A model generated the notes under the pieces. That model was not told where the DNA came from. It made no database searches and saw only the letters and a program-made list of their open reading frames with translations. From NCBI GenBank assembly GCA_044227505.1, contig JBGAWP010000011.1:1-64000 (forward strand): a stretch of 64,000 nucleotides of DNA, in the 5' to 3' direction. The position numbers were made by a program, and so were the translations under genes. Positions 25,595 to 34,487 of the stretch are shown piece after piece; position 1 is the first letter of the stretch; every line of letters starts with the position of its first letter. This stretch comes from UBA7236 sp044227505. Its GTDB lineage: Bacteria; Bacteroidota; Bacteroidia; Chitinophagales; BACL12.

Positions 25595-26944
25595 ATGAAA
25601 AAAATCAAGATCATCGCCATTTTCCTATTCTTTGGGATACCCATGAATTCCTACTCGCAATTGACTTTGAATTGTGATAATGATAGTTCCGGATTGATTC
25701 CGCTCACCGATCTGGGCACTGGATTTTACGAGGGTATTCAGGGAGGATTATATCCGGGTGGCAGTAACGAAAGGCCATCGGTCCATCTGCAAAAAGGAAT
25801 TGATATTGCCCATACCATTGAGCCATTGAATGATGGCGGAGGTGTTGATTACGATAACGGTCAAGTATTATTTATTGGCATGGGTGGATCAAATGCTTCT
25901 AATGCTTATAATATGTTTATCGATACCATGAAAAGTTATAACTGGAAAGGAACCAGTCAGTGTATGAATGTAAAAGGGCTCTTTTACGGAGGAAAAGATC
26001 TTCACGATATGATTGATTCTACCTCCACTTTTTATTGGGATGAATTGCAAGGTCGCCTTTTCAACCGCAACGATACGTGGGAGCAGGTTCAAATTGTTTG
26101 GATCTTGGAACAAAGCGAATTGGAAACCACTGATCTGGCTTATTATATAGATTATGTTGCTGATCAATATACCACCTTAATGCATATCATGTTGGATAGT
26201 ATGCCTAACTTAAAAATGGTATATCTAAGCGGGTTTCATTACACTGGATACACGCATCCTGAACATGAACTTTTTGATTTTCTGGTAGAACCGAAGGGAT
26301 ATTGGGGAAATCTGGCGATTAAAGAATTGATTGCACGACAAATTAACGGAGATCCCGCGCTTGATTTTGAAGGTGAAGGCAGAGTTGCACCATATATAAA
26401 CTGGGGACCTTATTTTTGGGCAGATGGTGTTAAACCACGCGGAGGAGATTTTCTGAGTTGGCCCTGTGAGGATTACAGAGATGACGATACCGGTGGTGGA
26501 TTTCATTTGGAGGAGATCGGAAAATACAAAGAAGCAAAAATGCTGATCAATTTTTTCGAAACCGACACTGTGTCGAGCTGGTGGTACAAAGCAGGAGTGC
26601 AATGGGAGGATTGCGAACAGGACACTACCGGTTATATAGATGATCATAATTTAAAATTCCGCGATCCGGCAGAAGAGGCTATAAAATTTTATCAGGCACA
26701 AACCACCAATAATATAACGATCGAAATTTCGGATGTAAAGGAAAATGATCTCACTTGTTCCATTTATAATTTAGGAGGAGAAAAGATATTAACGGAAAAT
26801 GTAAATACGCTTGCTACAAATAAATACATGTTAAATGTTGAAAATTATCCTGAAGGGATGTATGTATTTGTAGCACAAACTTCAGATGGTCCTGTGTCAG
26901 GTAGTTTTTATATTAAGAATTACGCGGTAGAAATTAACCCCTGA
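25595..26944 (+). CDS. Secreted protein, possibly SGNH-hydrolase-like
   Basis: A 449-residue protein with a signal peptide (MKKIKIIAIFLFFGIPMNSYS). The core has features like the SGNH hydrolase fold: VLFIGMGGSNASN (an FxGxSNxS-like first block with Ser), an internal VYLSGFHYTGY, and GGGFHLEEIGKYKEAKMLINFF, resembling the DGxHxxxxG block V that supplies the catalytic His. This assignment is inference from those motifs. The last 75 residues have the beta-rich pattern of a T9SS sorting domain (IYNLGGEKILTENV... YPEGMYVFVAQ) without a YPNP motif. It ends 3 nt from the stop of the convergent 2TM gene. Confidence 0.6.
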   Translation: MKKIKIIAIFLFFGIPMNSYSQLTLNCDNDSSGLIPLTDLGTGFYEGIQGGLYPGGSNERPSVHLQKGIDIAHTIEPLNDGGGVDYDNGQVLFIGMGGSNASNAYNMFIDTMKSYNWKGTSQCMNVKGLFYGGKDLHDMIDSTSTFYWDELQGRLFNRNDTWEQVQIVWILEQSELETTDLAYYIDYVADQYTTLMHIMLDSMPNLKMVYLSGFHYTGYTHPEHELFDFLVEPKGYWGNLAIKELIARQINGDPALDFEGEGRVAPYINWGPYFWADGVKPRGGDFLSWPCEDYRDDDTGGGFHLEEIGKYKEAKMLINFFETDTVSSWWYKAGVQWEDCEQDTTGYIDDHNLKFRDPAEEAIKFYQAQTTNNITIEISDVKENDLTCSIYNLGGEKILTENVNTLATNKYMLNVENYPEGMYVFVAQTSDGPVSGSFYIKNYAVEINP

Positions 26945-26947
26945 AAA

Positions 26948-27280
26948 TTATTGATTTTCTGTTTCTGATTTAATTTGTTCTGCAGGTTTTTCCTCCGGTA
27001 ATGCTGTTTTATTTTCTTTGAGTTTATTGTATTCCTTCTCCACTGAACTTTCATCGTCGTGATAGGCATTCCAATAATGTATCACTAACCCAATTCCCCA
27101 TCCACATAAAGTATATAAAAACCAAAAAGTGAGAGGTCCTCGTTCTGCAGTTTGATCCCAACTTAAATACCAGATAACTGCAAGCGCAATATTCACCAAA
27201 ATGAATACTATACTATGTCTGCGAAATGAAACGCGTTTTTGCGCCATTTTCCAGAGTTTATCGTCGAGGTTTGGGTTCAT
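26948..27280 (-). CDS. 2TM domain protein
   Basis: A 110-residue protein of the 2TM family: KRVSFRRHSIVFILVNIALAV forms the first membrane helix and TFWFLYTLCGWGIGLVIHYW the second, with a charged C-terminal tail (EKEYNKLKENK...). In Bacteroidota this domain is found alone or fused to LytTR regulators and histidine kinases. As a stand-alone protein its role is unknown. Inner membrane location is expected. Confidence 0.82.
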   Translation of the reverse strand: MNPNLDDKLWKMAQKRVSFRRHSIVFILVNIALAVIWYLSWDQTAERGPLTFWFLYTLCGWGIGLVIHYWNAYHDDESSVEKEYNKLKENKTALPEEKPAEQIKSETENQ

Positions 27281-27362
27281 GATTTATGAATTAAACACAA
27301 AGGTAAGAAATTCACAACGAATTGCCTTTTAGTCGATAGGTTTCATGACACCGCTGGTGCTA

Positions 27363-27396
27363 GCAGGGTTCTTGTCGGCCTCCGACAAAACCCTGC
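27363..27396. repeat. REP-like hairpin downstream of the transposase gene
   Basis: GCAGGGTT pairs with AACCCTGC and TTGTCGG with CCGACAA around a 3-nt loop, leaving one bulged C. This 15-bp stem lies just beyond the stop of the RAYT gene. Its arm GCAGGGTTCTTG is repeated in inverse at 28102-28113. Confidence 0.8.
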
Positions 27397-27416
27397 GGCC
27401 GGGAGTGTAATCAGTT

Positions 27417-27989
27417 TCATGCATTCGGAATACTATAATAATCCAACCAATTTGTTACTTCATAAATTCCTTGTTCGCCGGTTTTATAATATTTTGCAGA
27501 GGAATGAATGTAGTCAATTGCATTCTTAACGAGACCTGCTTTTACAGGATTATTATGCATATACCTTAATTTTTGGAGAATGAATTTGTTTGTGAAACAT
27601 TCTTTGCAATCAAATGACACTTCAAAAACCTTATGAATGGAACCCTTTTTCTTTTCGACATCATTAACTGCATCTTCTAAATTTTCGAGTAGTTGAAATT
27701 GTTTCATTTTTTTTAATCGTTTTATTATTTCATAGGCTCTAAACCGTTTCCCTTCAGCAATTAATCTATTTATCGTTTTGCTGTGACTGCTTAATTTAAG
27801 AAGTGCGTGAAGATGATTTGGCATTATTACATAACCAAGTATAAAATTTTCTTCCTTTTTTAGTAAGTCAAACCATTTATATATATCGTCAAACAGATCT
27901 GTTTTTTCAAAAAGAGGTAACCATTTAAAACAAGTAAATGTGAAAAAATAGGTGGTATTAATTTCTTTATGGGTTCGTTTGACTGCCAT
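27417..27989 (-). CDS. REP-associated tyrosine transposase (Y1, IS200-like)
   Basis: A 190-residue HUH-superfamily single-strand DNA nuclease of the RAYT group. The HUH motif is NHLH in GYVIMPNHLHALLKL (near residue 57). The probable catalytic Tyr is in LRYMHNNPVKAGLV (near residue 148). The length and a C-terminal HSSAKYY segment are full, so the gene looks intact. RAYTs are usually single-copy and domesticated, and are thought to move nearby REP palindromes. It sits inside the REP-bracketed cassette 27363-28113 between a 2TM gene and rarA. Confidence 0.88.
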   Translation of the reverse strand: MAVKRTHKEINTTYFFTFTCFKWLPLFEKTDLFDDIYKWFDLLKKEENFILGYVIMPNHLHALLKLSSHSKTINRLIAEGKRFRAYEIIKRLKKMKQFQLLENLEDAVNDVEKKKGSIHKVFEVSFDCKECFTNKFILQKLRYMHNNPVKAGLVKNAIDYIHSSAKYYKTGEQGIYEVTNWLDYYSIPNA

Positions 27990-28322
27990 GATACGTATTA
28001 GGGTGTTCCATCCTTCGCAGGGTTTTGCTAGGATGAGTCTATTTCATTGTAAATTCAACTTTGTACAGATATTTACTGATTTTAATTAATATTTATTTTG
28101 GCAAGAACCCTGCTCGAACTTTCGTGTATGCCTAAACAAATATATCACAAACCTAATTGTTAGCGAAGAATATTATATTTAATTCATAAATTAAAAGGCT
28201 CAATAATCTTAATCGCTTATAAGCGCTTAAACTTACAACTTATAATAGATTTGAAAAGGACCATAAATTTCCAATTTACAAAAATCAAATCCTATGTCAA
28301 ATTTGCATTGTCCTTTGTCCAG

Positions 28323-28378
28323 TCCTGTGTCCTGTGTCCTGTATCCTGTATCTTGTGTCCTGCCTCCTGTGTCCTAAT
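28323..28378. repeat. Heptamer array TCCTGTG, running into the rarA stop codon
   Basis: Eight 7-bp units in register: TCCTGTG twice, TCCTGTA twice, TCTTGTG, TCCTGCC, TCCTGTG and TCCTAAT. The last unit contains the rarA stop codon (28374-28376 on the minus strand). Further TCCTTTG and TCCTATG units precede it. Confidence 0.9.
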
Positions 28379-29642
28379 AATCATACTTGCCTCCCCACCG
28401 CTCCTTCAAAAACCTCCTCATCTCATTTTCCTTCGCATTACTGCCCGGTTCGAAAATTTTTGTGCCTTTAATTTCGTCTGGGAGAAATTCCATTTCGGTG
28501 AAATTGTTTTCGTAGTCGTGGGCGTATTTATATTCTTTCCCGTAATTTAATTCCTTCATTAATTTGGTGGGAGCATTTCTGATAGGTAAAGGAATTTGAA
28601 GATCACCTTTTTCTCTTACGATATTGGTGGCATTTTGTAAGGCGACATACGAGGCATTACTTTTTGGCGAGGTTGCGAGATAAATTACTGTTTGTGCGAG
28701 GGTTAATCTGCATTCGGGATATCCCAACATAGTAACAGCTTGAAAACAACTTGTAGCCAATAATAATGCGTTGGGATTTGCATTTCCGATATCCTCACTT
28801 GCGAGCACCAACATACGACGGGCGATAAATTTTGGGTCCTCCCCTCCTTCTATCATACGCACCATATAATAGATCGCGGCATTAGGATCACTTCCGCGCA
28901 TACTTTTTATAAATGCGGAAATAATATCGTAATGTTGTTCGCCATTCTTATCGTATAAAACGAGTTTTTTTTGTGCAATTTGTTTTACAAGATCATTGGT
29001 AATTATTAATTTTTCTTCTGTTACCGATTCTTCAATTAATTCCAATAGATTTAATAATTTTCTTGCATCACCTCCACTTAATTGTAAAAGCGCTTCCTCT
29101 TCTTCAATAATTATTTTTCGTTTGGATAATATTTCATCCTCGGTAATTGCGCGCTTAATTAATTGCTGTAAATCTTCTTTGGTAAATTCCTTTAATACAA
29201 ATACCTGACTTCGCGACAATAATGCCGATATCACTTCAAAAGATGGATTTTCTGTTGTCGCACCAATTAATAAAATAGTGCCCTTTTCCACCGCTCCCAA
29301 CAACGAATCCTGTTGCGCTTTATTAAACCGATGAATCTCATCAATAAACAATACAATTTTTCCACCCTTCTCCCCTTTCTCAATTACCTCACGCACATCC
29401 TTCACTCCGGAAGAAACAGCGCTCAGCGAAAAAAAAGGCAAATTAGCCGACTTCGCAATAATATTTGCCAGTGTTGTTTTCCCCACTCCCGGAGGCCCCC
29501 AGAATATCATGGAAACCAGTTTTCCGCTTTGAATCATACGCCGCAAAACCTGTCCCTCCCCCACTAAATGCTGCTGCCCGATAAATTCATCGAGGTTTTT
29601 GGGGCGAAGGCGTTCGGCGAGAGGTATGGTGTTGAAAAGCAT
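28374..29642 (-). CDS. rarA: Replication-associated recombination protein A (RarA/MgsA)
   Basis: A 422-residue AAA+ ATPase of the clamp-loader-like RarA group, acting at stalled replication forks. Visible: PLAERLRPKNLDEFIGQQHLV at the N terminus, Walker A GPPGVGKTT near residue 50, Walker B LFIDEIHRFNK near 100, sensor-1 GATTENPSF, and the MgsA-type C-terminal segment (SAFIKSMRGSDPNAAIYYMVRM). The length is standard. It is monocistronic, with no terminator visible before the repeats. The stop codon lies inside a heptamer array, so the last coding bases may have been changed by the repeat. Confidence 0.96.
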   Translation of the reverse strand: MLFNTIPLAERLRPKNLDEFIGQQHLVGEGQVLRRMIQSGKLVSMIFWGPPGVGKTTLANIIAKSANLPFFSLSAVSSGVKDVREVIEKGEKGGKIVLFIDEIHRFNKAQQDSLLGAVEKGTILLIGATTENPSFEVISALLSRSQVFVLKEFTKEDLQQLIKRAITEDEILSKRKIIIEEEEALLQLSGGDARKLLNLLELIEESVTEEKLIITNDLVKQIAQKKLVLYDKNGEQHYDIISAFIKSMRGSDPNAAIYYMVRMIEGGEDPKFIARRMLVLASEDIGNANPNALLLATSCFQAVTMLGYPECRLTLAQTVIYLATSPKSNASYVALQNATNIVREKGDLQIPLPIRNAPTKLMKELNYGKEYKYAHDYENNFTEMEFLPDEIKGTKIFEPGSNAKENEMRRFLKERWGGKYDY

Positions 29643-29916
29643 GGTGTAAAGTTAAAGAATTGCTGCCACAGACATTTAAACTGCTACCAATATTAGGATA
29701 ATCCGGACATAATCCCGATTTAAATGTTTAAGGTTAAACAGAATCACGGAGAATGCGGCAGTTTTTTATTCCCTAACTTTACAGTACAAGTAGGTGGTAT
29801 AAAGAGCTATAAGTGCAAGAAATTGAGATTTTTACACTAAGCGTACTATAAAAGGCAAAATGCTATAGTGAAAGGTTATGATGTAGAATGTGGTAGTCCT
29901 GATTAATTAAAAAATT

Positions 29917-30131
29917 ATGAAAGATTTATTGAGCCTCATATTAGCAGTCTGCCTGATTTCCGGGTATTGTTTTTTTGCTGGAAAATATGTTTTATTATAT
30001 AGTAAGAGAAAGGATGCAGGTTTTGAAGCAAACCATGAAAAGGATTTAGACAATTTAGATTTTATTCGTGGATATTCGTGATTGTATTTATAACTTGTGC
30101 AATAATATTCACATTTATTATCCCAGAATGA
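29917..30131 (+). pseudogene. Small two-helix membrane protein, apparently frameshifted
   Basis: An ATG at 29917 opens a 54-codon frame: a membrane helix (LLSLILAVCLISGYCFF) followed by a charged linker, stopping at 30081. In the +1 frame the sequence overlapping that stop reads WIFVIVFITCAIIFTFIIPE and ends at 30131, a good second membrane helix. A one-base indel near 30060-30070 would join them into a two-helix protein of about 70 residues. No family is recognised. The rest of 29643-30283 shows nothing else. Confidence 0.4.
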
Positions 30132-30255
30132 CCAAGGTCAATTATACCTTTATTGAGACTGAATAAAAAGCGAGAGCCGTCATCCAAAGAAAATTTACAA
30201 TTAAAAAAAATCAACTCAAATCCGAGATTAATTTATTAATTGAAATTAAACAATA

Positions 30256-30276
30256 TCCTGTGTCCTACTTCCTATT
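30256..30276. repeat. Short heptamer array TCCTGTG/TCCTACT/TCCTATT
   Basis: Three units in register, ending 7 nt before the stop codon of the 30284-31195 gene. Confidence 0.7.
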
Positions 30277-30283
30277 TCAAATT

Positions 30284-31195
30284 TTACTCAAAAATATCAA
30301 TAAGATCTTTCGATTTAAGATTTTCCTTATACTCTAAAAATTTTCCATAAATTAATTCACCGGTTTTAACGTTGTAAACCATAAATGAAATTAATTCACT
30401 ATCACTCGTATAAATAAGTGCGTAGTCAATAGAGCCATTTAAAATTTTATTACCTAACTCTTCTGCGCTCAATATAGTGGCCTCATAAGGATAATCCTCA
30501 AGAAATTCTTCGGGACTTCTCACCTTAAATTTACTTTCATTTACGTATTTTTTAGACAATTTCAAAACATAGTCCGGAATATATAAGGTATCCATTTTTA
30601 ATTTTTCTATCTCTGATGGTATTGATATATTAGTGTCGAATTGGCTTACCGAATTTCCAGCAATAAGAAAATCATTTATTGTCTTCACAAATAATTTTAA
30701 AAAACCAGCATTATAATTATGGTATGGTATTTCATAAAGATACTCTTCTCCCTTTTCGATTCCCTCTGTTTCAATTGACCTATCTATATACAAGTGCATA
30801 GAGGCAATATTTTTCCATGATACTTTACTCTTATCTGAATTTTCTACCTTTAATTGCAATTTAAAATACACACTTGATAAAATTTTAGGGGTTGCAAGAA
30901 ATCCTTGCATTTTCATATAAGAATATCCATCTTCATTCTCATAATATTTCAACTCATCGTATGTGATCACTTCGAACTTTGTTAGTGTCCATGATTTCTC
31001 TAAAGCTCTTTCAATTATATCTAAAGAGTCTTTATAGTTATCTGTAACAACGAAAACCAAAGTGGTTTTCTTTACCTCTTCGATGTTTTCTGCAAACACA
31101 GATTTTGAATAATGATAAACTTCTATTTGTCCATAAACTAAAGAATTATTAGAAAATAAAAAAATAATACAAATAAATTTTAATAAAAATTTCAT
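30284..31195 (-). CDS. Secreted protein of unknown function
   Basis: A 303-residue protein with a signal peptide (MKFLLKFICIIFLFSNNSLVYG), so periplasmic or exported. The body is a mixed alpha/beta protein with no cysteine and no recognised domain. The start of the mature part (TTLVFVVTDNYKDSLDIIERALEKSWTLTKF) and the end (DYALIYTSDSELISFMVYNVKTGELIYG) look like a repeated Rossmann- or lipoprotein-like layout, but I would not assign a family. There is no T9SS motif. It follows no clear operon; exbB-exbD lie upstream on the same strand, 204 nt away. Confidence 0.55.
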   Translation of the reverse strand: MKFLLKFICIIFLFSNNSLVYGQIEVYHYSKSVFAENIEEVKKTTLVFVVTDNYKDSLDIIERALEKSWTLTKFEVITYDELKYYENEDGYSYMKMQGFLATPKILSSVYFKLQLKVENSDKSKVSWKNIASMHLYIDRSIETEGIEKGEEYLYEIPYHNYNAGFLKLFVKTINDFLIAGNSVSQFDTNISIPSEIEKLKMDTLYIPDYVLKLSKKYVNESKFKVRSPEEFLEDYPYEATILSAEELGNKILNGSIDYALIYTSDSELISFMVYNVKTGELIYGKFLEYKENLKSKDLIDIFE

Positions 31196-31372
31196 AGGAA
31201 AAGTTTAGGGTTTAATTAATAGGGCTAATAAATTTCAACCAAATTTCGTTAATTCAGTAGAATTCTCCATATTTTAAGAAAATTAGCGCTAATTAAAAAA
31301 TCAAATAGGTGGATAATCCCCCAATCAAACGACTACTCTGTCCTTTGTCCAATTTACAATGTCATTTGTCAG

Positions 31373-31400
31373 TCCTATGTCCCGTGTCCTAAATCCTAAC
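31373..31400. repeat. Heptamer array TCCTATG at the exbD stop
   Basis: Units TCCTATG, TCCCGTG, TCCTAAA and TCCTAAC in register. The last base of the final unit is the first base of the exbD stop codon (31400-31402, minus strand). Degenerate units extend left to about 31340. Confidence 0.85.
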
Positions 31401-31801
31401 TAGAAGTTACTCTTATCCGTCGCCATTACAATCCTTACATGATTTTTCGCGCCAATCTGAAGCACATCCACAAGATCCTGAATGGTTAATGTTGCATCTG
31501 CGCGAAGTACTACAACTTTTTCGGTTGAGCTTGCAGTTGCATTATTGAGTTCCATTTCGAGCATGTCGAAACTCACCTGACGATCGTCGATGAAATATTC
31601 TTTTGCAGCATTTACTGTAAGTGTAACATCTTGTTTGCTATAAGTATCTGTAGTTCCGCTTTGCGGCAGTAATACTTTTATCACGTTTGGATTTGCCAAA
31701 GTGGAAATGATCAAAAAGAATAACATCAGGAAGAACATAATATCGTTCATCGTTGACGAAAACACTTCGAGATCGTAATGTTTTTTTCTTCCTATTTTCA
31801 T
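31400..31801 (-). CDS. exbD: ExbD/TolR-family biopolymer transporter
   Basis: A 133-residue inner-membrane protein with one N-terminal membrane helix (MNDIMFFLMLFFLIISTL) and a periplasmic domain (VNAAKEYFIDDRQVSF...VVLRADATLTIQDLVDVL). Asp20, at the start of the helix, matches the proton-relay Asp of ExbD. It pairs with ExbB to drive TonB or Tol from the proton motive force, here probably for outer-membrane receptors such as that at 47446. Its start codon overlaps the exbB stop by one base (TAATG), indicating coupled translation. No tonB gene is adjacent. Confidence 0.92.
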   Translation of the reverse strand: MKIGRKKHYDLEVFSSTMNDIMFFLMLFFLIISTLANPNVIKVLLPQSGTTDTYSKQDVTLTVNAAKEYFIDDRQVSFDMLEMELNNATASSTEKVVVLRADATLTIQDLVDVLQIGAKNHVRIVMATDKSNF

Positions 31802-32493
31802 TATTCTTTAGTATTAATGATACGTATAAAATCAAAGGCCGCACGCTGCAATCTCAATGCAAAACGTTCAATTTTCATTGTAAGTAAGTTAAATGCACCA
31901 TATGCGATAATACCAGTTAATAATCCGAATCCACTGGTGATCATTTTCTGATATAAACCTGCGGAGATAACAGAGATACTGATATCGTTCGTTGTAGAAA
32001 TATCATAAAAGATGGTGATAACACCGGCAATGGTTCCGATAAATCCGAGCATGGGAGCTATACCTGCAACAATTCTCAACACACCCATATGTTTTTCCAT
32101 TTCCAGAATTTCGATGTTGGAAGCAGTTTCCAATCCTGATTCCACTTCATTCATCGGACTACCAACCATGTCCAATCCAGTGTCAACAACCCTCGCTACG
32201 GAAGTATTTACATTTGCCACATATCCTTTTGCCGACTTTAAATTTCCTAAAACGAGTTGATCTCTTACTTGTGGAATTAATCTGTTATCAATTTTTGATT
32301 GGGCATTTATGGTGATGAATTTATATATCCAAACATAAATTGTGATCACCAATAAAATAGCGATCGGTATCATTACCGGACCACCCTTTGCAAGCAGTTC
32401 AAATATTCTCAGTTTTTCCTGTGGTTCCACTGCGGGTGTTGTAAGTGTTGACACAGCAGTGTCCTGTATTTGAAGAATGAATGATAAAACCAT
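31801..32493 (-). CDS. exbB: MotA/TolQ/ExbB proton channel family protein
   Basis: A 230-residue inner-membrane protein with three membrane helices: KGGPVMIPIAILLVITIYVWI near residue 35, GIAPMLGFIGTIAGVITIF near 145, and SGFGLLTGIIAYGAFNLL near 190. A cytosolic loop contains VASGLETASNIEILEMEKHMGVLR. The TIAGVI helix and the short length are typical of Bacteroidota ExbB. It forms the stator with ExbD encoded downstream. No promoter with both elements is obvious upstream. Confidence 0.93.
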   Translation of the reverse strand: MVLSFILQIQDTAVSTLTTPAVEPQEKLRIFELLAKGGPVMIPIAILLVITIYVWIYKFITINAQSKIDNRLIPQVRDQLVLGNLKSAKGYVANVNTSVARVVDTGLDMVGSPMNEVESGLETASNIEILEMEKHMGVLRIVAGIAPMLGFIGTIAGVITIFYDISTTNDISISVISAGLYQKMITSGFGLLTGIIAYGAFNLLTMKIERFALRLQRAAFDFIRIINTKE

Positions 32494-33106
32494 AATTAGT
32501 ATCTATTTAAATAAATTTACAATATTGATTCAGCTTGCCTAAATTATAAATACAAATAAACAGCTAAAAGTGTAGAGTTATTGGCTATATTCTGATAACT
32601 TATTAGTTAGGTAATTGTTTGATGTACAGTATTATAAACATCAAACAATATGGTTTTTCCTCATATATAACACAAATACGAAATGTTGTGCCAAATTATT
32701 GTGTGAATTCAATTTTAAACAAAAAATGATTCCAGGGTTCTCTAATGCTTTGAAGTTATTTTTTTACCTAAAGGTCCCAAAGAAGCCAAAAAAGAGCACT
32801 ATGTTAAATCCAAAATACCTTGTGTCCCTTGTGTGTTCCCTTGAGATCTTTGTGGTTGTTTTTTTTATTTATATTGTGTTAAAAAGGGGAATTAATGAAC
32901 ATTACACGGACAATAGGACTTCTATTATTGAAATCAAAATATAGCTTTTATTCGTGCATTCGTGGTAACTTTTTTTGTCCATTATTTAGGTTCAAAGAGT
33001 TGCCACGAATGCACGAATGAACAGTCGGTGTATGGACCTTTTTAACCCAATAAATATTTATACCAGGAAATGGCTGAATGTGTTAGCAGGCAATAAATCG
33101 GGAAGG
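32494..33106. other. Non-coding spacer
   Basis: I see no gene. A 109-codon frame at 32615-32944 looks spurious, since its last part is a CCTTGTGTCCCTTGTGTG-type repeat. The only structured element is the inverted repeat at 32950-33018. Confidence 0.6.
32950..33018. repeat. Inverted repeat, 20-bp arms
   Basis: ATTCGTGCATTCGTGGTAAC (32950-32969) is mirrored by GTTGCCACGAATGCACGAAT (32999-33018) with one mismatch and a 29-nt loop. It lies about 90 nt downstream of phhA on the minus strand and could act as its transcription end or be a dispersed element. Confidence 0.75.
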
Positions 33107-33874
33107 TCAGGGCACAAAGAGCTCAGGATGTTCGATTCTTTTGATAATTCCTTGTTCAATGTCGGGGAGACTTTCGAACAGATCAAGGCACGAATCAATT
33201 ACAAAGTAGGTAGCCTGAAATTTATCCTTGATGTAAGGTGTATCCAAAATTTTATCGGGATTATAATCCAAGCGTTTGGAAGGAATTCCTGATTTTAAAC
33301 AATAAATACTTTCTCCTTGGGAGGATAATATTCCGGAACCATAAATGCGTAATAATCCATTATCGCGGATTAAGCCAAACTCCACGGTATACCAGTAAAT
33401 TCTCGAAATTAGCTCTACTCCCACGGGATTATCGATATAACTGAGCGCTATTTTACTCAATCCGTATAAATAAGCGCAGTAAGTTTTGTTGGTTAAAAGC
33501 GGAAGGTGGGCAAACACATCGTGAAACATGTCCGGCTCCTCCAGATAATCCAATTGCTCCATGGTTCTCAACCAGGTGCTAGCAGGGAATTTTCTGTTTT
33601 TTAATAATTCGAAAAACTCTTTGTTGCCGATGAGTCCGGGCACCACAACTGCATTCCATCCTGTAAGCGTGTCTAATCTTATATTAAACTCGTCGAATTT
33701 GGGGATGGAATCGGCAGTAAAGTGAATCGTTTCAATTCCATCCATAAATACCTGCGCCGCACGATCCTTCAGAAGCGCCATTTGTCGGTCGAAAAGTATC
33801 TCCCAAACCTTAAAATGTTCGGGGGTGTATTGTGAGTAGTCCTGGGTTAATTTTTCTACTGTTAAATTCTCCAT
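33107..33874 (-). CDS. phhA: Phenylalanine 4-monooxygenase
   Basis: A 255-residue aromatic amino acid hydroxylase of the short bacterial type, without a regulatory domain. It converts phenylalanine to tyrosine with tetrahydropterin, iron and oxygen. The iron ligands are visible in MFHDVFAHLPLL (two His) and IYWYTVEFGL (Glu). The pterin-binding VVVPGLI and a C-terminal YGSGILSSQGES segment are present. It appears monocistronic and cytosolic. No pcd (pterin dehydratase) or other tyrosine-degradation gene lies nearby. Confidence 0.95.
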   Translation of the reverse strand: MENLTVEKLTQDYSQYTPEHFKVWEILFDRQMALLKDRAAQVFMDGIETIHFTADSIPKFDEFNIRLDTLTGWNAVVVPGLIGNKEFFELLKNRKFPASTWLRTMEQLDYLEEPDMFHDVFAHLPLLTNKTYCAYLYGLSKIALSYIDNPVGVELISRIYWYTVEFGLIRDNGLLRIYGSGILSSQGESIYCLKSGIPSKRLDYNPDKILDTPYIKDKFQATYFVIDSCLDLFESLPDIEQGIIKRIEHPELFVP

Positions 33875-34187
33875 AATTTCGGCTGTGTTCGATATTTAAC
33901 GCTAATTTACGATAAAAAGGAGTGGTTTGTTGCATATATTTGTAATAAAGGTGTAATAGTTAACAAAGGATTCACATTTTTAGATGGTAGTTAGCAGTGG
34001 GCAGGTTGACGGAGTGATGATTTTTTCTTCGAATAAAACTTAATTGGATGATAAACCTTTTAAATATTAAATCTCAAGGTTAAAAGCAGGAAGCAACCTG
34101 AAATTTTTAAATATAAACGCGAAAATAAATTCCAAATGATAGAGATAAATTAACATGCGTAATCTCTAACTACTGTATACTATATTC
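33875..34187. other. Spacer between phhA and the DUF721 gene
   Basis: About 310 bp, AT-rich. I found no gene, array or strong hairpin. Confidence 0.5.
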
Positions 34188-34478
34188 TCATTTAATAATT
34201 ATATCCTTCACCACCTTCTCTCCTAACTCCTCATTTATGCGCGCTACAATATTTTCCTTCGAAAATTTGAGGTCTTGTTTGAGGGGAGCTGATTCTATAA
34301 AAACGGTTAATACACCTTTATACAAATGCATTCCCGTGGTATAGTTTTTTATACTTTTACCCATTACCTTTTCCCAAAGCTCCTTAATACGTACCTCTGC
34401 GATCTTTTCGTCGAGATGGTAACTTTTAAACAGTAATTTTATTTCTTTACCTATCTCCTTTTCGTTGTCTTTTTTCAC
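34188..34478 (-). CDS. DUF721 (DciA-like) protein
   Basis: A 96-residue protein of the DUF721 family, which includes DciA, the helicase loader for DnaB in many bacteria. The KELWEKVMGKSIKNYT segment and a C-terminal KQDLKFSKENIVARINEEL match the short core domain. It starts 9 nt after recF on the same strand, an arrangement seen in other bacteria where dciA-like genes neighbour recF and dnaA. Its role in helicase loading is family inference; no dnaA gene is in this window. Confidence 0.83.
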   Translation of the reverse strand: MKKDNEKEIGKEIKLLFKSYHLDEKIAEVRIKELWEKVMGKSIKNYTTGMHLYKGVLTVFIESAPLKQDLKFSKENIVARINEELGEKVVKDIIIK

Positions 34479-34487
34479 AGGCTAAAT

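Larger units (their letters stand above)
27363..28113 (-). mobile_element. REP-associated transposase cassette
   Basis: A single Y1 transposase gene is bracketed by inverted GCAGGGTTCTTG ends (27363-27374 and 28102-28113). An inner pair of AAAACCCTGC / GCAGGGTTTT lies at 27387-27396 and 28017-28026. The left two arms are adjacent and form a tight hairpin; the right two are separated by about 72 nt. The architecture is that of a RAYT with its own REP sequences. Confidence 0.7.

Noticed and set aside
32615..32944. 109-codon ORF on the plus strand
   Set aside because: Its hydrophobic end comes from a TTGTGTCCCTTGTGTG-type repeat, there is no recognisable product and no clear start signal.
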